Source: Odiellus spinosus
Lineage: Eukaryota > Arthropoda > Arachnida > Opiliones > Phalangiidae
DNA length: 64,000 nt
Assembly (NCBI GenBank): GCA_963920705.1
Contig: CAWUCO010000227.1
Coordinates: 310,001 to 374,000 of the forward strand
Direction: 5' to 3'
Made by a program: the position numbers and the translations under genes. Below, piece by piece: positions 1 through 11,100 of the stretch. The notes beneath the pieces are model-generated. The model had not been told where the DNA came from. It worked only from the letters and a program-made list of their open reading frames with translations, and made no database searches. Positions within the stretch are counted from its first letter, which is position 1. Each line of letters opens with the position of its first letter.

Positions 1-102
1 TGGACATTAGAAAGGACCGGGATCCGCAATCCCCGCAATGCCCCTCTTCGGGTCACCCGCGAAGCGCAGACTTTTGGAGGATATAGAACCCCGCGAGTTA
101 AC

Positions 103-372
103 ATGGCCGAACGCTCATCGGGAGTTCCCAGAGCGTTCCGAACGGCCATGGGAGACGTCCGGACCCTCAGTGGGATCCGACCTTTGGAAAACATTAGGTG
201 CGCGCGATGTCGCGTAGCAGGGCACACCCGACGCGAGTGCCAACCTTCGGCCGAAAGAAATTCCCCCCGGGAAGTGTCAACGGACACACTTGATCTGGAA
301 GCCATAACGCGGAGCGGACCCCTCGCCCAAGTGGACCATAGGTCGTTTTGTTACCTGCCCCCCAGGCGTTAA
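103..372 (+). CDS. Gag-like CCHC zinc-knuckle fragment
   Basis: An 89-codon ORF starting at an ATG. It contains one CCHC zinc knuckle with C33, C36, H41 and C46 (C-x2-C-x4-H-x4-C spacing), the nucleic-acid-binding motif of retroelement Gag nucleocapsids. The rest is basic and Pro/Ser-rich, without other recognisable domains. It stops just before poly-T runs, and no protease or reverse transcriptase follows, so it is probably the end of a truncated gag-type gene whose start lies left of the window. Base composition is clearly more GC-rich than the following 2 kb. A cellular zinc-knuckle protein cannot be excluded. Confidence 0.5.
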   Translation: MAERSSGVPRAFRTAMGDVRTLSGIRPLENIRCARCRVAGHTRRECQPSAERNSPREVSTDTLDLEAITRSGPLAQVDHRSFCYLPPRR

Positions 373-2524
373 AAAGTTTTTTTTTTTGACAGTTGTTTTT
401 TTTTTTTTTTTTTTTTTTTTTTGGTTATTCACCTATTAAAACTGTGGGAAAATATAATATAATATAAACTTTTCACACCTCAGTGTTAAACGACATCCCA
501 AGTCGACCGATCTTATAGAACCTTAACTAAGAAAAACCTTATCCCTCAGCGACATTATTTAAGAGTCGTACTGACATCAACTTCCAAAATCTGAGAAATG
601 TTTTTTTGGGTCACCAAGGACCTATTTCCACTTAAATTAGCTAAGATACATTTCCCCTCGACAATAGCTAAGAACCAATAATCAGGTAGAAAAATGACGT
701 CCCTCTGGGAGTTGACCAATTAGAATAAACGACCCCTCCGTCGATAAATACGAACATGGTCAGTTAACCGAGGTTCGAAGTTGAGAAAAACAAATGACGC
801 ACGATCACCTGAGCGAATTCTGGATGGAAAGTTCTAGAAGGTTCGGCCCGGACGACAAAGAAATGAGAAGGGTATATATAGAAAAAAGGGGGAGAAAAAA
901 TTAACAGTTGGGTTCGAAAATTGATAAACGAAGATCGTCAGATAAAAAGAGCGGAAGCCAAGCCCGACGCGACGGCGGCTAAAGCCGATGAGAAAAGATC
1001 CCCCGCTGGGACAATAGAATATCGCAGGGTCGGAACCCTTTAACGGACGAAATAATATAACATTAAACTTTAAAAATATATAAAAGCGCGGAAAAACATT
1101 ACTTTCAAAAGAAATCCAATGCCAGAGACTTCGAAAACCCCGCCTAAAGGACAGAACGAGATTATCCCTCTGGGATCCGAAACCGATCGAAACGTAATCC
1201 ACCAGGAAGCTGATGAAAAACACACGATGAGCCCCCAGATGACCCTTATCGAGAATCATATGAGAAGAACGTAATTAATCCAAGAGGAAATCCGAGAAAC
1301 CGACTGAGAAGCGTAGTCCGTTGTCAACGAAATCTGAGGAAAAGAGCCCCACATTTCTAATTCATCCAAGAGGAATTCTGAGAAGCCGACTGAGAAGTGT
1401 AGTCCGTTGTCAACGAAATCTGAGGATAAGACTGTATTATAATCGCCGTTTGAACCTGTTGTGATGAGTACATTTTGATTTTGCCCCCTCCCCTCGTGTT
1501 TAAGCCAGATTGAATGTCGGGTTATTGTTGAGTAAAGTAGAAAATCCGAGAGTAAGAAAATAACGTACCCTTAACCCTTTAGAAAAGGTCTAGACAGTTA
1601 AAAGTATTGAAATTCACAGAGAAAGTGAAGGTATTTCCCGACAGAACCCCCCCTTTTCTTTTTTTTGTCGAGTAAAGATAAGGTCCGAAAGAGAAAGTTG
1701 GTCATTCTAAACTCTAACCTCCTAAGAGAAAGTTAAGAATTATATTCAATATCTATATATATCTGTTCCCCTCCGGGACATAGTTTTTTTTTGGTTCGCG
1801 TGATCTTAACCATGGCCGCACGATTTCCAGAGGATGAGGAATGTAAGCTTGACCAATTTGATAACTAATTATAACTTTCAACTGCCCCTCTATATCTAAA
1901 AGATCCAAGGTGTTTGTAGAGAATATTTTTAAAGGGATAAAATTAAAGTTAACTGAGAAAAACCATTAATTCCATGTCATTCTTATTGAAAAGAACTTGT
2001 CGCGTCTTCCGCGCATTTATAGAATCCCCTCGATTAAAATTAGAATTAACGTTTGAACTAATTAACGAAGAAATAAAGAGAAAAACCATAGTTAGAAAAA
2101 GAGATCGAAAAACCTCTTCCCCCTCATAAAGGGATAGTTCCGTACCCTCTGTACGAATAGCCTTAGTTGTGTTTAAACATTTATTTCCCAGAGTGTTGAG
2201 TTACCAAGTGATACGAGTTTCCATTACTGAATGCTGATCAAGTCCAATTTTCCTCTTCTCCCCGTTAATTAAAAACTATCTATCAAATTTACCCGCCCCC
2301 AACAAACTTTTTTCTATAACCCTCTTCGGGAAGGATTGTTTCTCTCGATCGCTCGAAATCTCGTCACGATAAAAAATCAGAGACGAGAGACCCCGTTCGA
2401 GAGAGATACCCCCACCGAATAAAAAGAGGATCGGTTATATAAATGGCGAGCTTTTGCCAGGATTCGGTTATAAAGGGACTGTATCATTTGTGAGATTGGC
2501 GTTTTTTTTAATCTTCTGCTTTGC
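373..2524. other. Non-coding stretch, possible retroelement leader
   Basis: No convincing gene. The stretch has a poly-T run near 400-422 and a direct repeat of about 67 bp (1277-1343 and 1364-1430) with a few mismatches. A TATA-like ttatataaatgg lies near 2433, about 90 bp before the next ORF, so the right end could be the promoter or leader of the gag-like gene. The open minus-strand frame at 834-1259 shows no family features. Confidence 0.4.
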
Positions 2525-4372
2525 ATGTTGAATTTTAAAATTATTGTATTATTTGCTGCGTTATACGCTACCCTAACGATAAAGAAACCAGAGTACGTTG
2601 CCAAGATAAAGGAGACCTTTAAAATAAGAACCCACATAATAGAGAACATCATGGAAGTAGACTTGGAATGGCTTGTTACAAACCCTCAGGGTAGGATCGC
2701 TATATTAAGCTGTGGGGGAACGATATTAATGATGATAGGCTTATTGATATGCTGGATAACTACCGAATATTGGTTTTGGAACCCCATTCGAAGAATAGCT
2801 GGGTTTGGCCAATACTTGTATTCGATAATTCCAAAAAGGGAAAAAGAAGTTAGACTTACACAACAAGAACAAATCGTCATGTTAGCTGCAGTTCTAAGAG
2901 AATCGCTAGGACCCCTCATATCGAATAATCAAAGAGAACTAAATATCAGGCCCGCCACTACCGAAAGAAATTCCCTCCCTTTAGAAATAAATGGAGAAGC
3001 AAACGAACTTAATTCGGATCAGGATAGCATTCCGAGTAGGAGCTTAAGGGAAAGAGAAGTTTTAGAACGAAACCCTCAGAGGTTACGAGAAAGATGGTTA
3101 GACCCTACGAATCACCCCACTCTCCCTATGAAAAATCAAGTGAGGCCGAAAACCACCGTAGAAATAAATAAAGAGGCAAACGAACTTAATTCGGATCAGG
3201 ATAGCATCCCGAGTAGGAGCTTAAGGGAAAGAGAAGTTTTAGAACGAAACCCTCAGAGGTTACGAGAAAGATGGTTAGAAACTACGAAGCCCCCCACTCT
3301 CCCTATGAAAAATCAAGTGAGGCCGAAAACCACCGTAGAAATAAATAAAGAGGCAAACGAACTTAATTCGGATCAGGATAGCATTCCGATTTGGAGATTG
3401 AATCCCGGGGAAGAAGGGGAAAGAGAAGTGTTAGAACGAAACCCTCATAGGATACGAGAAGAATGGTTAAAACCGATGGAAAACCCCACCCTCCCTATGA
3501 GAACCCAAGTGATGCCGAATACCACCACTAGAAATAATGAGGAAGAACCCAATAAAGGGAAGGAGAATAGATTCACCACGGAAGAGATAGTAGATCAAAG
3601 ACTAACCCCTCTAAAGGAATCGTTAGACCTAATTTTAAAGAATCAATTTAAACCCAGGGATACATCCACCCCTTATGAACATCCCCACGTCCGGTTTGAA
3701 CCCGAAAGTAGCGAGACTAATTCCGGAAACACTAACCGTAACCAGGAAGAAATAGATACCTTAAGAAATGAAATTAAACAAATCAATGAGATAATAGGGA
3801 AAAAGTTGGAAAATACGATGAGGGATTTCGGACAAGGCTTAGAGGAAAAGTTCGAAGAGTTGGGAATTAGGCTAGCTTCTGAGAAAATTCTCCAAAGTAC
3901 TACCCCGCACAGGGAAACGGAGATTCAAGGGAGGAATTTGATGGAAACCTATCCCAATATGACCCCTAAACAGATATTTACCGAAGACGGGGAAAACACC
4001 AACACGGCAATATCAAAAACCACCCCCAGTTTACCTCAGAGAGATGAAGGAGCCCAGCCTCGCCATACGGAAATGAATAGCTCACCCCCTCTTTCCCCGT
4101 GTAGAGAACGACGATCAGAGAAAAAGCCCAACGCCATTAAACCGATGCAAGTTCCCCCCTTTAGATATAGCGGCAACGAACGAGAGAACCCGTTAGAATT
4201 CTTAGAGAATCTAGAAGCGTACGCGCGAGCGGGAGAGGGAGATACCTCAGACCTTCTACGGTTGATGTATTTTATGCTAGAGGGGAAAGCTAAAGATTGT
4301 TTTAAGGAAAATAGTGATAATTATGATAACTGGGATTCATTTTTATATATATTTTTTAAATCGTTTTGTTAA
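2525..4372 (+). CDS. Gag-like polyprotein with N-terminal membrane segments
   Basis: A 615-codon ORF. Residues about 540-605 resemble the retrotransposon Gag (capsid) domain of Ty3/gypsy-like elements (PPFRYSGNERENPLEFLENL, then LLRLMYFMLEGKAKDCF, then a W). The N-terminus is unusual: a hydrophobic stretch at residues 5-18 and a clear membrane segment at about 59-80 (ending LLICWITTEYWFW). The ATG at 2651 is an alternative start that keeps only the second segment. The middle is charged, Asn/Glu/Arg-rich, with three 59-residue repeats, then a likely coiled coil near 415-460. The ORF stops where a repeat shared with 13,440-13,640 begins, so the Gag domain is cut short. No protease or RT follows. 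The Gag assignment is fairly safe; the role of the membrane segment is unknown. Confidence 0.6.
   Translation: MLNFKIIVLFAALYATLTIKKPEYVAKIKETFKIRTHIIENIMEVDLEWLVTNPQGRIAILSCGGTILMMIGLLICWITTEYWFWNPIRRIAGFGQYLYSIIPKREKEVRLTQQEQIVMLAAVLRESLGPLISNNQRELNIRPATTERNSLPLEINGEANELNSDQDSIPSRSLREREVLERNPQRLRERWLDPTNHPTLPMKNQVRPKTTVEINKEANELNSDQDSIPSRSLREREVLERNPQRLRERWLETTKPPTLPMKNQVRPKTTVEINKEANELNSDQDSIPIWRLNPGEEGEREVLERNPHRIREEWLKPMENPTLPMRTQVMPNTTTRNNEEEPNKGKENRFTTEEIVDQRLTPLKESLDLILKNQFKPRDTSTPYEHPHVRFEPESSETNSGNTNRNQEEIDTLRNEIKQINEIIGKKLENTMRDFGQGLEEKFEELGIRLASEKILQSTTPHRETEIQGRNLMETYPNMTPKQIFTEDGENTNTAISKTTPSLPQRDEGAQPRHTEMNSSPPLSPCRERRSEKKPNAIKPMQVPPFRYSGNERENPLEFLENLEAYARAGEGDTSDLLRLMYFMLEGKAKDCFKENSDNYDNWDSFLYIFFKSFC
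2983..3515 (+). repeat. Three in-frame 177-bp coding repeats
   Basis: Unit starts at about 2983, 3161 and 3338. Units 1 and 2 are nearly identical; the third diverges after its first 50 bp. The period is a multiple of three and the repeats sit inside the gag-like ORF, duplicating an acidic/basic segment (EANELNSDQDSIP followed by an Arg/Glu-rich stretch). Confidence 0.85.
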
Positions 4373-4560
4373 CGATATTTCCGAAAAGGCTACTCAAATT
4401 ATATTTAGATCTCATGAAAAATTAGAAAATTTAAAATTAAAGGGAAACTGTCAGCTAAAAATGGAACAGCTTTTGAATTCGGAATAACCATGGCAAAAAA
4501 AAAAAAAAAAAAAAAAAAAAACGTATGCGAGAATTTCGTGTTTAAAATAATCTCTAATTT
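4345..4560 (+). repeat. Outer inverted-repeat arm (left), paired with 13,440-13,640
   Basis: This segment is closely matched, in opposite orientation, by 13,440-13,640, including the motifs taaatcgttttgttaacg, aaagggaaactgtcagct and acgtatgcgagaatt. Its start coincides with the point where the gag-like ORF loses the Gag domain, so it is probably an insertion boundary. The left arm has an extra A run at about 4495-4520. No target-site duplication could be recognised. Confidence 0.7.
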
Positions 4561-4620
4561 ATATTATAATCTATTACTCTACACTAGTTGAAAATATTCT
4601 TTAATTGCCAACGAAATAAC

Positions 4621-5005
4621 AGAAGCAAAATTTCACAACTTAGATAATTTACCCTGGATTACCAGTAAACCTTTGTTGCGAGTTTTTATACCGTTTTAAC
4701 GCGTATTAAAAATAATGTGAAATTATAATAAAATAGTCTAAATTATAGAAACATATACGATCCCATTGAAAATATAGGAAACATAAAATACAATATTAAA
4801 TGCGGCACCCTGAAATAATAGAACTACTTAAATTATATGAATACGCTTAATGAAACCAAGGACTACGATTAAAGTTATTGGGTTAGGTTACAAAATTTAT
4901 AATTGTTTTCAAACTTAATTTTCCACGCCTAGATTTATATTTGCAATACATTTCGAGACAAAAACCTTTATTTCAAAAATTGGGTGGCCCTTAAAAGGGC
5001 CGTTG
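4621..5005 (+). repeat. Inner inverted-repeat arm (left), paired with 11,085-11,470
   Basis: About 385 bp that match the reverse complement of 11,085-11,470 with moderate divergence. Shared landmarks: a gaaatttggc-type start, the gcctagatttatatttgcaa block, cgagacaaaaacctttatttc, and the histone-type stem-loop at the inner end. The arm is followed on the inside by a T run of roughly 24 bases. Confidence 0.75.
4986..5001 (-). terminator. Histone-type 3' stem-loop (minus strand)
   Basis: On the minus strand this reads GGCCCTTTTAAGGGCC followed by ACCCA: a 6-bp stem, a UUUA loop and the ACCCA tail seen at the 3' ends of replication-dependent histone mRNAs (consensus GGYYCUUHUHARRRCCA). No gene is left immediately upstream on the minus strand; a homopolymer and then the hAT remnant occupy that position. 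Confidence 0.6.
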
Positions 5006-5280
5006 TTTTTTTTTTTTTTTTTTTTTTGCCTTAATGACCTTTTTCAAAATTGAAAGCCAAGGATCGTTTCAGCCTTGCATGCTCAGGGAGCCTCTTCCTC
5101 TGTATATTCTCACCCACCTCGTTCTCACCGAAACATCATCCGCTAAGGTTTTATCCCTATGGGGAAAAAAATATATTTTACATTATAACGTATTAAGAGT
5201 TTATAGTGATGCAAATACAATTACGGTTTCATTTTCGAAAATATCCCATGAGGTTTCTTTCATTCACTTTGGTAAATGGC

Positions 5281-5475
5281 CACACATTCGGAAAGTTTTT
5301 TGTTTAGCCACATAGGCGGAAAGTTTTTTGTTTAGCCACACAGGCGGAAAGTTTTTTGTTTAGCCACACAGGCGGAAAGATTTTTGTTTAGCCACACAGG
5401 CGGAAAGATTTTTGTTTAGCCACACAGGCGGAAAGATTTTTGTTTAGTCACGCACTCGGAAGTTTTTTTTTGTTG
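5281..5475. repeat. 28-bp minisatellite at the 3' side of hAT copy 1
   Basis: About 6.5 tandem copies of a 28-bp unit (cggaaagttttttgtttagc plus cacacagg). Read on the minus strand the unit is clearly related to the minisatellite after the second hAT gene (21,985-22,262): both contain ctttccg, then a (c/t)ctgtgtg core, then an A-rich tract. It lies just beyond the transposase C-terminus, the position of subterminal repeats in hAT elements. Confidence 0.85.
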
Positions 5476-5507
5476 AAGCGCTTCATTGTTCTTATTTGAC
5501 AATACCC

Positions 5508-8500
5508 TTATTCCTGCATTGTTTCTCGTTCCAAGCATCCAAGCTCTTTCAACATTAATAAATTTGGAATTTGCTTCTCAGGGTGGCCTGCTACGGTGTA
5601 TTGTTTTAGAATCATAGCTCTCTTCTCAAGCTTTCCCTTAAAACCAGTGGATATGGGGATGGTGAGAAGAGTTTTGGCTAGCTTGGCTAAGTTAGGAAAC
5701 CTCAACTTCTCTTTACTTCTCCAGAAATCTAGAGGTGCGTAATTGTTTTTGAAGTCAATATCTGGCTTGGCTTCAGCCATGTATTCCAATATTTCCCGCT
5801 GAGGTGTCAGTGAAACCGCAAGGGGAATATTGGGTGGAGGGGATAGAGCTGCAAACATATCGTCTGCTGGGTCATTTGAACTTATTGGTACAGATTCGTT
5901 GTTTCCGACGTGCCTTTCAAGTGCATTTGTCAGAGCCTCTAGAGCTACGGAGATATTTGGAGCCTTGAAAGATGGATAGTCCTCGATCCATTCGGGGTTA
6001 ACATAAGGACCTAGTCATAAGAAAATACTGATTTAATAAGAGGGATAAACCATTGCAGAAAGCCCGAAATATGCAAACAAATATTAAATTTGAAAAAAAA
6101 AAAAAAGTTTGGCTTATTGAAAAAATTCATAGATAACAATATAGTCTAGGCAAATAGAACAAAAACCTTACCTGTGAAAATATATCCCTTAAGTCGGGGA
6201 TCTAAAAGTGACGCAACGATGAAGTCGTGATCGTCCAGGATGCTTGCAAAGGAAGCTACAAATTTATTTTGTAGCAAAGTCTTGAAGTGCTCAAAATAAC
6301 TGCAGTACTTTTCGCAGATTGACGAAAAGCACAATACAAAAGCAGATTATTTTGGATGCCAGCGGCTCCCCAGACTCCAAATCATTAGCCAGATCCCGGA
6401 AAGGCTTGTATAGGGCTAAAATCTCTTTAAACTGGTCCAGATCATCAATCACTGGAACATAAACGTTTCCTTGGCAGTCTTTTTCATCTTTCGCCTTGGT
6501 TATCACGGATTGAAGGGCTTCTAGGATTCCTTCTCCGTGCTACAAAAAATAATTTGTGTTATTTATCACAATTATTTATAATAATGGCGCATTCTAAAAT
6601 AAATTAAAAAGTAAATGTTCAAGTATATACCTTTACAATACATTCCATTGTTTCAATTATCGCGACGGACCGGAAAACAGACTTTCTTATCAGGGCAGTT
6701 GCCGCAGGGAACTTAGCTAAAACATCCTTAGCCCATTTTGGATATTCCTGAAGGAAAGTTGTCCAAGAAAGGATTTTTTCGAAAATGTTCAAAACTTCCA
6801 CTGAGTGCCTTGCGGCATCAAAGAAATTGATCTCTGCCGCAAGAGAGAAGGAAGGAAATGTTCTTGGGTCTATTTTATCTGCAAACTCTTTTATTTTGAA
6901 TTCTGTGACCGGAAAAAGTTCTTCTAGGGTGTTTAAACCTATAGATAAACATATTTATTTAATTAAATCCAAAAATAATATTATTCGCACGTTTAAAATT
7001 ACCTTTTTCACAAAATGCATCTGGCAAAATCCATGGATTGGTAAATGAGTGGTTTATGTTTAAAATCTGCACGCCTTCCCAAGCGTTAATGACAAGGCAA
7101 GCGTACACCTGTGATAAAGTAAACCTCGGTAATATTATTATAAATTTCTTTACTAGCTGGACAATTTTAAACACGAATCTACTTACGGGATAAGGGACCA
7201 TTTCTTCGACGAATTCGGAAAATTTGCTGCAGTTTCTCTCCTCCAACAAGGATCCGTTGTGCATGAAAAAACCAATAGTCTTGGATTTTATTTTCCAATT
7301 TCCTATTCCATGGAAAATGATTTCCACGTATTTTCCCCAACAGATTGCAATGATGTGACCTTCCTCACATCCATTGAATACTTTCTGTAATGATTTATAG
7401 ATAAATTTAAACTATGATGATAGAAAAAGTTGGGTCATATAATTTGAATTGCCTATAGTCTAAATTTTAGAAAGAGGCTCCCGGTTCCCACATTCACATA
7501 CCTGCATCACTGGCTTTAAACTTTCCACAGTTTTGTCGAATCTTTCCAGGAGCTTCGAACTTGAAGGGACAGTAACCCGTGGACCTCCTCTGGCCATGGC
7601 TTCTCGAAAGCCGATTCCGTCCACGATACTAAACGGACAGCCGTCATCGGCGACCATTTTCATCAAGGCCACTTCAAAATTATTTTGCTCATTCGGCAAA
7701 GCAGGCAGTTTTGCTACCTTTTTAATCGGTGGTAACAGTTGCACCTCGATGGATCTTTTCCGGTTTTTTTCCACCAATACACCATGGTGAAAATCCTTTG
7801 AGAAATTTGTAAAATTATATTGGGATATAGAAGTTATATAATAGTTTTTAACATACTCTGACATGACGCTCTAAATTAGCCGCAGAACTTTCTGCCACTC
7901 TGGTCCACTTCCGGCAATCCTTCCATTTACATTGCACCACAATATGCTTGGTTTGGATGCCGGTGGGCGTCACTTCATGACCACGGTAAGTGAAGTGATC
8001 CTGTATGTTCCTCACTCCAATGCCTCCAGCTTTGAATTTCAATGCGAAATTCTCGTTGAGTTTACGGGGTAAATTCTCAATCGTTGATTTAGAGGCAGTA
8101 TTTGACTCCGGGTTTAAAGTAAAACTGGAGTCGGACCTACTCGTGGGAGAAAAGTTATAGGCCAATTCATCAGTCGACTTATTCCCCTCGCAAGAAGCAG
8201 TATTCGGTGCAGGGGAACGCTTTTTAACGCTTGAAGTGGGGGAACTGGAGTCGGACCCACTCATGGAATCCAAGTCATCGGCCAATTCGTCAGTCGACTT
8301 ATTCCCCTCGCAAGAAGCAGTATTCGTTGCAGGGGAACGCTTTTTATCGTTTGAAGGGGGGGGAAATGGAGTCGGACCCTCTCATGGAATACAAGTTTTC
8401 GGCCATTTCGTCAATCGACTTATTCCCCTGGCAAGAATCAGTATTCGGCGCAGGGGAAGGCTTTCCAACGTTTGTACTTTCATAACTAGAGTCCGAACAG

Positions 8501-8583
8501 TTATCCACATTTTCGTCAATCCCCTCCCAAGAAACATTCGAGATGTCATCACACGCATTATCCTTGTCTAAATTGTTCGACAT
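5508..8583 (-). pseudogene. hAT-family transposase, decayed (copy 1)
   Basis: Exon-like pieces on the minus strand follow the order of a BED-finger hAT transposase: an N-terminal acidic Ser-rich repeat region (8583-8150), a probable BED zinc finger (CKWKDCRKW with H and C downstream, about 7945-7865), a middle part with MVADDGCPFSIVDGIGFREA (7700-7610), a YPKW segment (6800-6620), an LLDPRLKGYIF block (6240-6170) and a C-terminal FWRSKEKLRFPNLAKLAK segment (5755-5690). Each aligns with the equivalent region of the better hAT gene at 19.6-21.9 kb. The dimerisation motif that should read close to VERLFS is degraded, and frames are broken near 8350 and 6330. A functional hAT enzyme would cut and paste its own element; this copy is almost certainly inactive. 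Confidence 0.8.
8150..8480 (-). repeat. Three ~120-bp repeats in the hAT N-terminus
   Basis: Three tandem copies of about 120 bp encode an acidic, Ser-rich segment (NT-x-SC-x-GNKS-x-DE-x-A). The first two share long identical blocks such as cagtcgacttattcccctcg; the most 5' coding copy is more diverged, and the frame breaks within it near 8350. Confidence 0.75.
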
Positions 8584-8840
8584 TTTTAAAACGGCAAAGG
8601 TTCCTGTCAACCCAACAAAACCTATTAAAATGAATTTCCGTTTTACAGTGCATGCTTAAAATATTCGGCAAATGATAATGTTACGAAGACCCCAACGCTC
8701 CATAGAAATAGGGGAAAGCTAATGCATAGAGCCAGCCCCAACTCCGCCACTGTACTAGGTAATAGCCGAGAGGAATTAATTAAGATGGGCAAGTCCATAA
8801 TGAAGCCACACAAGAGAGGCCATGTTGGCGCTGTGTAATA
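8584..8840. other. Upstream region of hAT copy 1
   Basis: No gene seen. It should contain the 5' flank and possibly the terminal repeat of hAT copy 1, but no terminal inverted repeat could be recognised. Confidence 0.3.
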
Positions 8841-9290
8841 TCTCGTACTGCATTATCCCTTTAAGTATAACCCAAAGTCTAATCCAGTCATTCGCGCCAC
8901 GTTGGCGATGTAAAATCTCTTTATCGAAATTCCCAAATCTCTATCGAAATTCGCAAATCTCTATCTAAATTCCCAAATCTCTTTCTAAATCCCCAAATCT
9001 CTATCTAAATTCCCAAATCTCTATCTAAATTCGCAAATCTCTACCTAAATTCCCTAATCTCTATCTAAATTCCCAAATCTCTATCGAAATTCCCAATCTC
9101 TCGTACTGCATTATCCCTTTAAGTATAACCCAAAGTCTAATCCAGTCATTCGCGCCATGTTGGCGCTGTAAAATCTCTCCACTCCTCGAAATTCGCAAAT
9201 GTATATCGAAATTCCTAAATCTCTCATAATGCATTATCCCTTTAAGTATAACCCAAAGTCTAATCCAGTCATTCGCGCAAAAAAACATAC
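8841..9290. repeat. ~19-bp minisatellite between copies of a 57-bp block
   Basis: A short-unit minisatellite (aaatctctatctaaattcc and variants with cgaaattc) fills about 8918-9096. A block of roughly 57 bp (ctcgtactgcattatccctt through ccagtcattcgcgc) occurs at about 8842-8898, 9100-9157 and, changed at its start, 9222-9279. No coding capacity. An A run follows at about 9307-9326. Confidence 0.8.
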
Positions 9291-9572
9291 ACCAAATCAT
9301 TCCTGCAAAAAAAAAAAAAAAAAAAACAATACTTTAGAAAGATAAGCTATGGAAACAAGTTATTTAGCTATAAATTTCAATTCTATAGGTCGGGGTTTGA
9401 ATAACATAATTTCTGTTTGTTTTATCCTTATTCATATTTTGAAATTATCCACGGGAGGTCTATGATAAATGCAATGTAATCGCGAATAATTAACCGACTC
9501 TTTTTTATGATTAATAGATTAATCAAATATTTGTGGATAATCTTGTTCAAACCCCGACCTCTATTCAATTCC

Positions 9573-9925
9573 TTATAGGATTATATTTTCCAAAATATAG
9601 GATTATATTTTCCAAAATGTAGGATTATATTTTCTAAAATGTAGGATTATATTTTCCAAAATGTAGGGTTATATTTTCCAAAATGTAGGATTACATTATA
9701 TTTTCCCAAATATAGAATTAGGTTTTTCAAAATGTAGGATTATATTTTCCAAAATATAGGATTATATTTTCCAAAATATAGGATTATATTTTCCAAAATA
9801 TAGGATTATATTTTCCAAAATATAGGATTATATTTTCCAAAATATAGGATTATATTTTCCAAAATGTAGGATTATATTTTCCAAAATGTAGGATTATATT
9901 TTCCAAAATATAGGATATTTTTCTA
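9573..9925. repeat. 21-22-bp AT-rich minisatellite
   Basis: About 16 copies of a unit close to aggattatattttccaaaa followed by ta or tg variants. One internal region (9690-9735) is irregular. No gene overlaps it. Confidence 0.9.
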
Positions 9926-10669
9926 GGAAAATTCCTTTACTAAGATATTAAATTAAGTCGTCCGAAAATTAATGTAGTTCTAACGGAGCTAAGTCTTTAA
10001 GCTAATGGTATTTCAATGAGCGCACGAGCGCGAAACGTCTGTGTGCATCCGCCTTTACTACTATTTTCTACTCAATAATATTTATTTGATGCATTAAAAG
10101 TTAGAAAAACATACCCGTGATGAATGGTACAGTTGACGACTTCACAAAATGATATTAAAATATCGATCTTATTGCTAAAGAAGAAAATTCCCCAAGAAAA
10201 CGTAAATTAAACAAAAATAATAAACGCAAAGATGGCTCGTTACTAACAGTAACAAAACGTTCAAAAAACCAAAAATATCCCGAAAATAATATTATCGCGG
10301 AAAGAAAAAGAGCGTCTTGAAGAAGTGAATTCTACAAGAATACAAACTTTCGAAAGTCCGAAACATTTTAGCGATGGCTCTAAGAACCTCAAGGGCTTCC
10401 TCAGTTGCCAGTTCACACCAAAGTTTTTAAATAAAAATTCAACGTGGTAGAAGAAGCCACGTAGCTTTACACGCGCTGTAAACCCAAAATGATTCTTACC
10501 GACCCCTCCTTCGAAGGTTTCTTCGTTGGCGCGTTTAGGATTTCATTCAGAATTTCGGTCGCGTTGTTTCATTGGTCTAGCACTCTATAGGCATGAGTCC
10601 TATAGAAGTAACGGACACGGTCACTATCATTCAACACTTCTTTTTTCTTCCTAATCCTAACATATCATC

Positions 10670-11069
10670 ATGAGTTTTATTTTAGCTCAGGAATCAGAGT
10701 CGGACTTTTCGGAGCCAGAATTGTCTAAAAATAATTTATGTTTATTAGTGTTAGTGGAAGAAACTTTGTCACATGTGTGATGTGTCTGAGATTGATTTGG
10801 AGTCGGAGAGTGGTTTGTCCCATGTGTCTGAGACTGATTTGGAGTCTGAGTTGGATCTCTGCGAAGATTCTCAGTTAAGCGTTAGAGCAGTATTTGGAGA
10901 TTCGGAAATGGAAAGTGTTTCGGAAGATGAAGATGATACGAAAAAAACTGACTTGAAAATTGAAATAAAGAGATTAAAAGAAGAACACGCCATGTTCAAG
11001 AAACAAAATAGATCGCTTCAAGACCGAATCAAAAACGGAATCAGGATTCTTACCGAGGAGGAAGCCTGA
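10670..11069 (+). CDS. Small acidic protein with C-terminal coiled coil; histone-type 3' end
   Basis: The ATG at 10,670 opens a 36-codon frame that stops at 10,778 and overlaps the next frame (ATG 10,773, 98 codons). Both are Ser/Glu/Asp-rich and the second carries duplicated (E/S)xDLESE motifs, so this is probably one gene with a small frameshift near 10,770. The C-terminal about 45 residues (from KKTDLKIEIKRLKEEH) have heptad Leu/Ile spacing typical of a coiled coil. The stop lies 15 nt before a histone-type stem-loop. No known family is recognised. The acidic head plus coiled coil would fit a regulatory or scaffold protein, but that is a guess. Confidence 0.5.
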
Positions 11070-11084
11070 TAAGACAAAAAAAAG

Positions 11085-11100
11085 GGCCCTTTTAAGGGCC
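11085..11100 (+). terminator. Histone-type 3' stem-loop
   Basis: GGCCCTTTTAAGGGCC preceded by an A-rich tract and followed by ACCCA, 15 nt after the stop of the acidic/coiled-coil gene. Stem 6 bp, loop UUUA. The match to the metazoan histone mRNA 3' element includes the flanking A run and the ACCCA tail. A purine stretch (gaaataaagg, 11,112-11,121) sits where a histone downstream element would lie. Confidence 0.7.

Noticed and set aside
834..1259. 141-codon minus-strand ORF
   Set aside because: Phe/Ser-rich low-complexity translation with no family features; likely chance.
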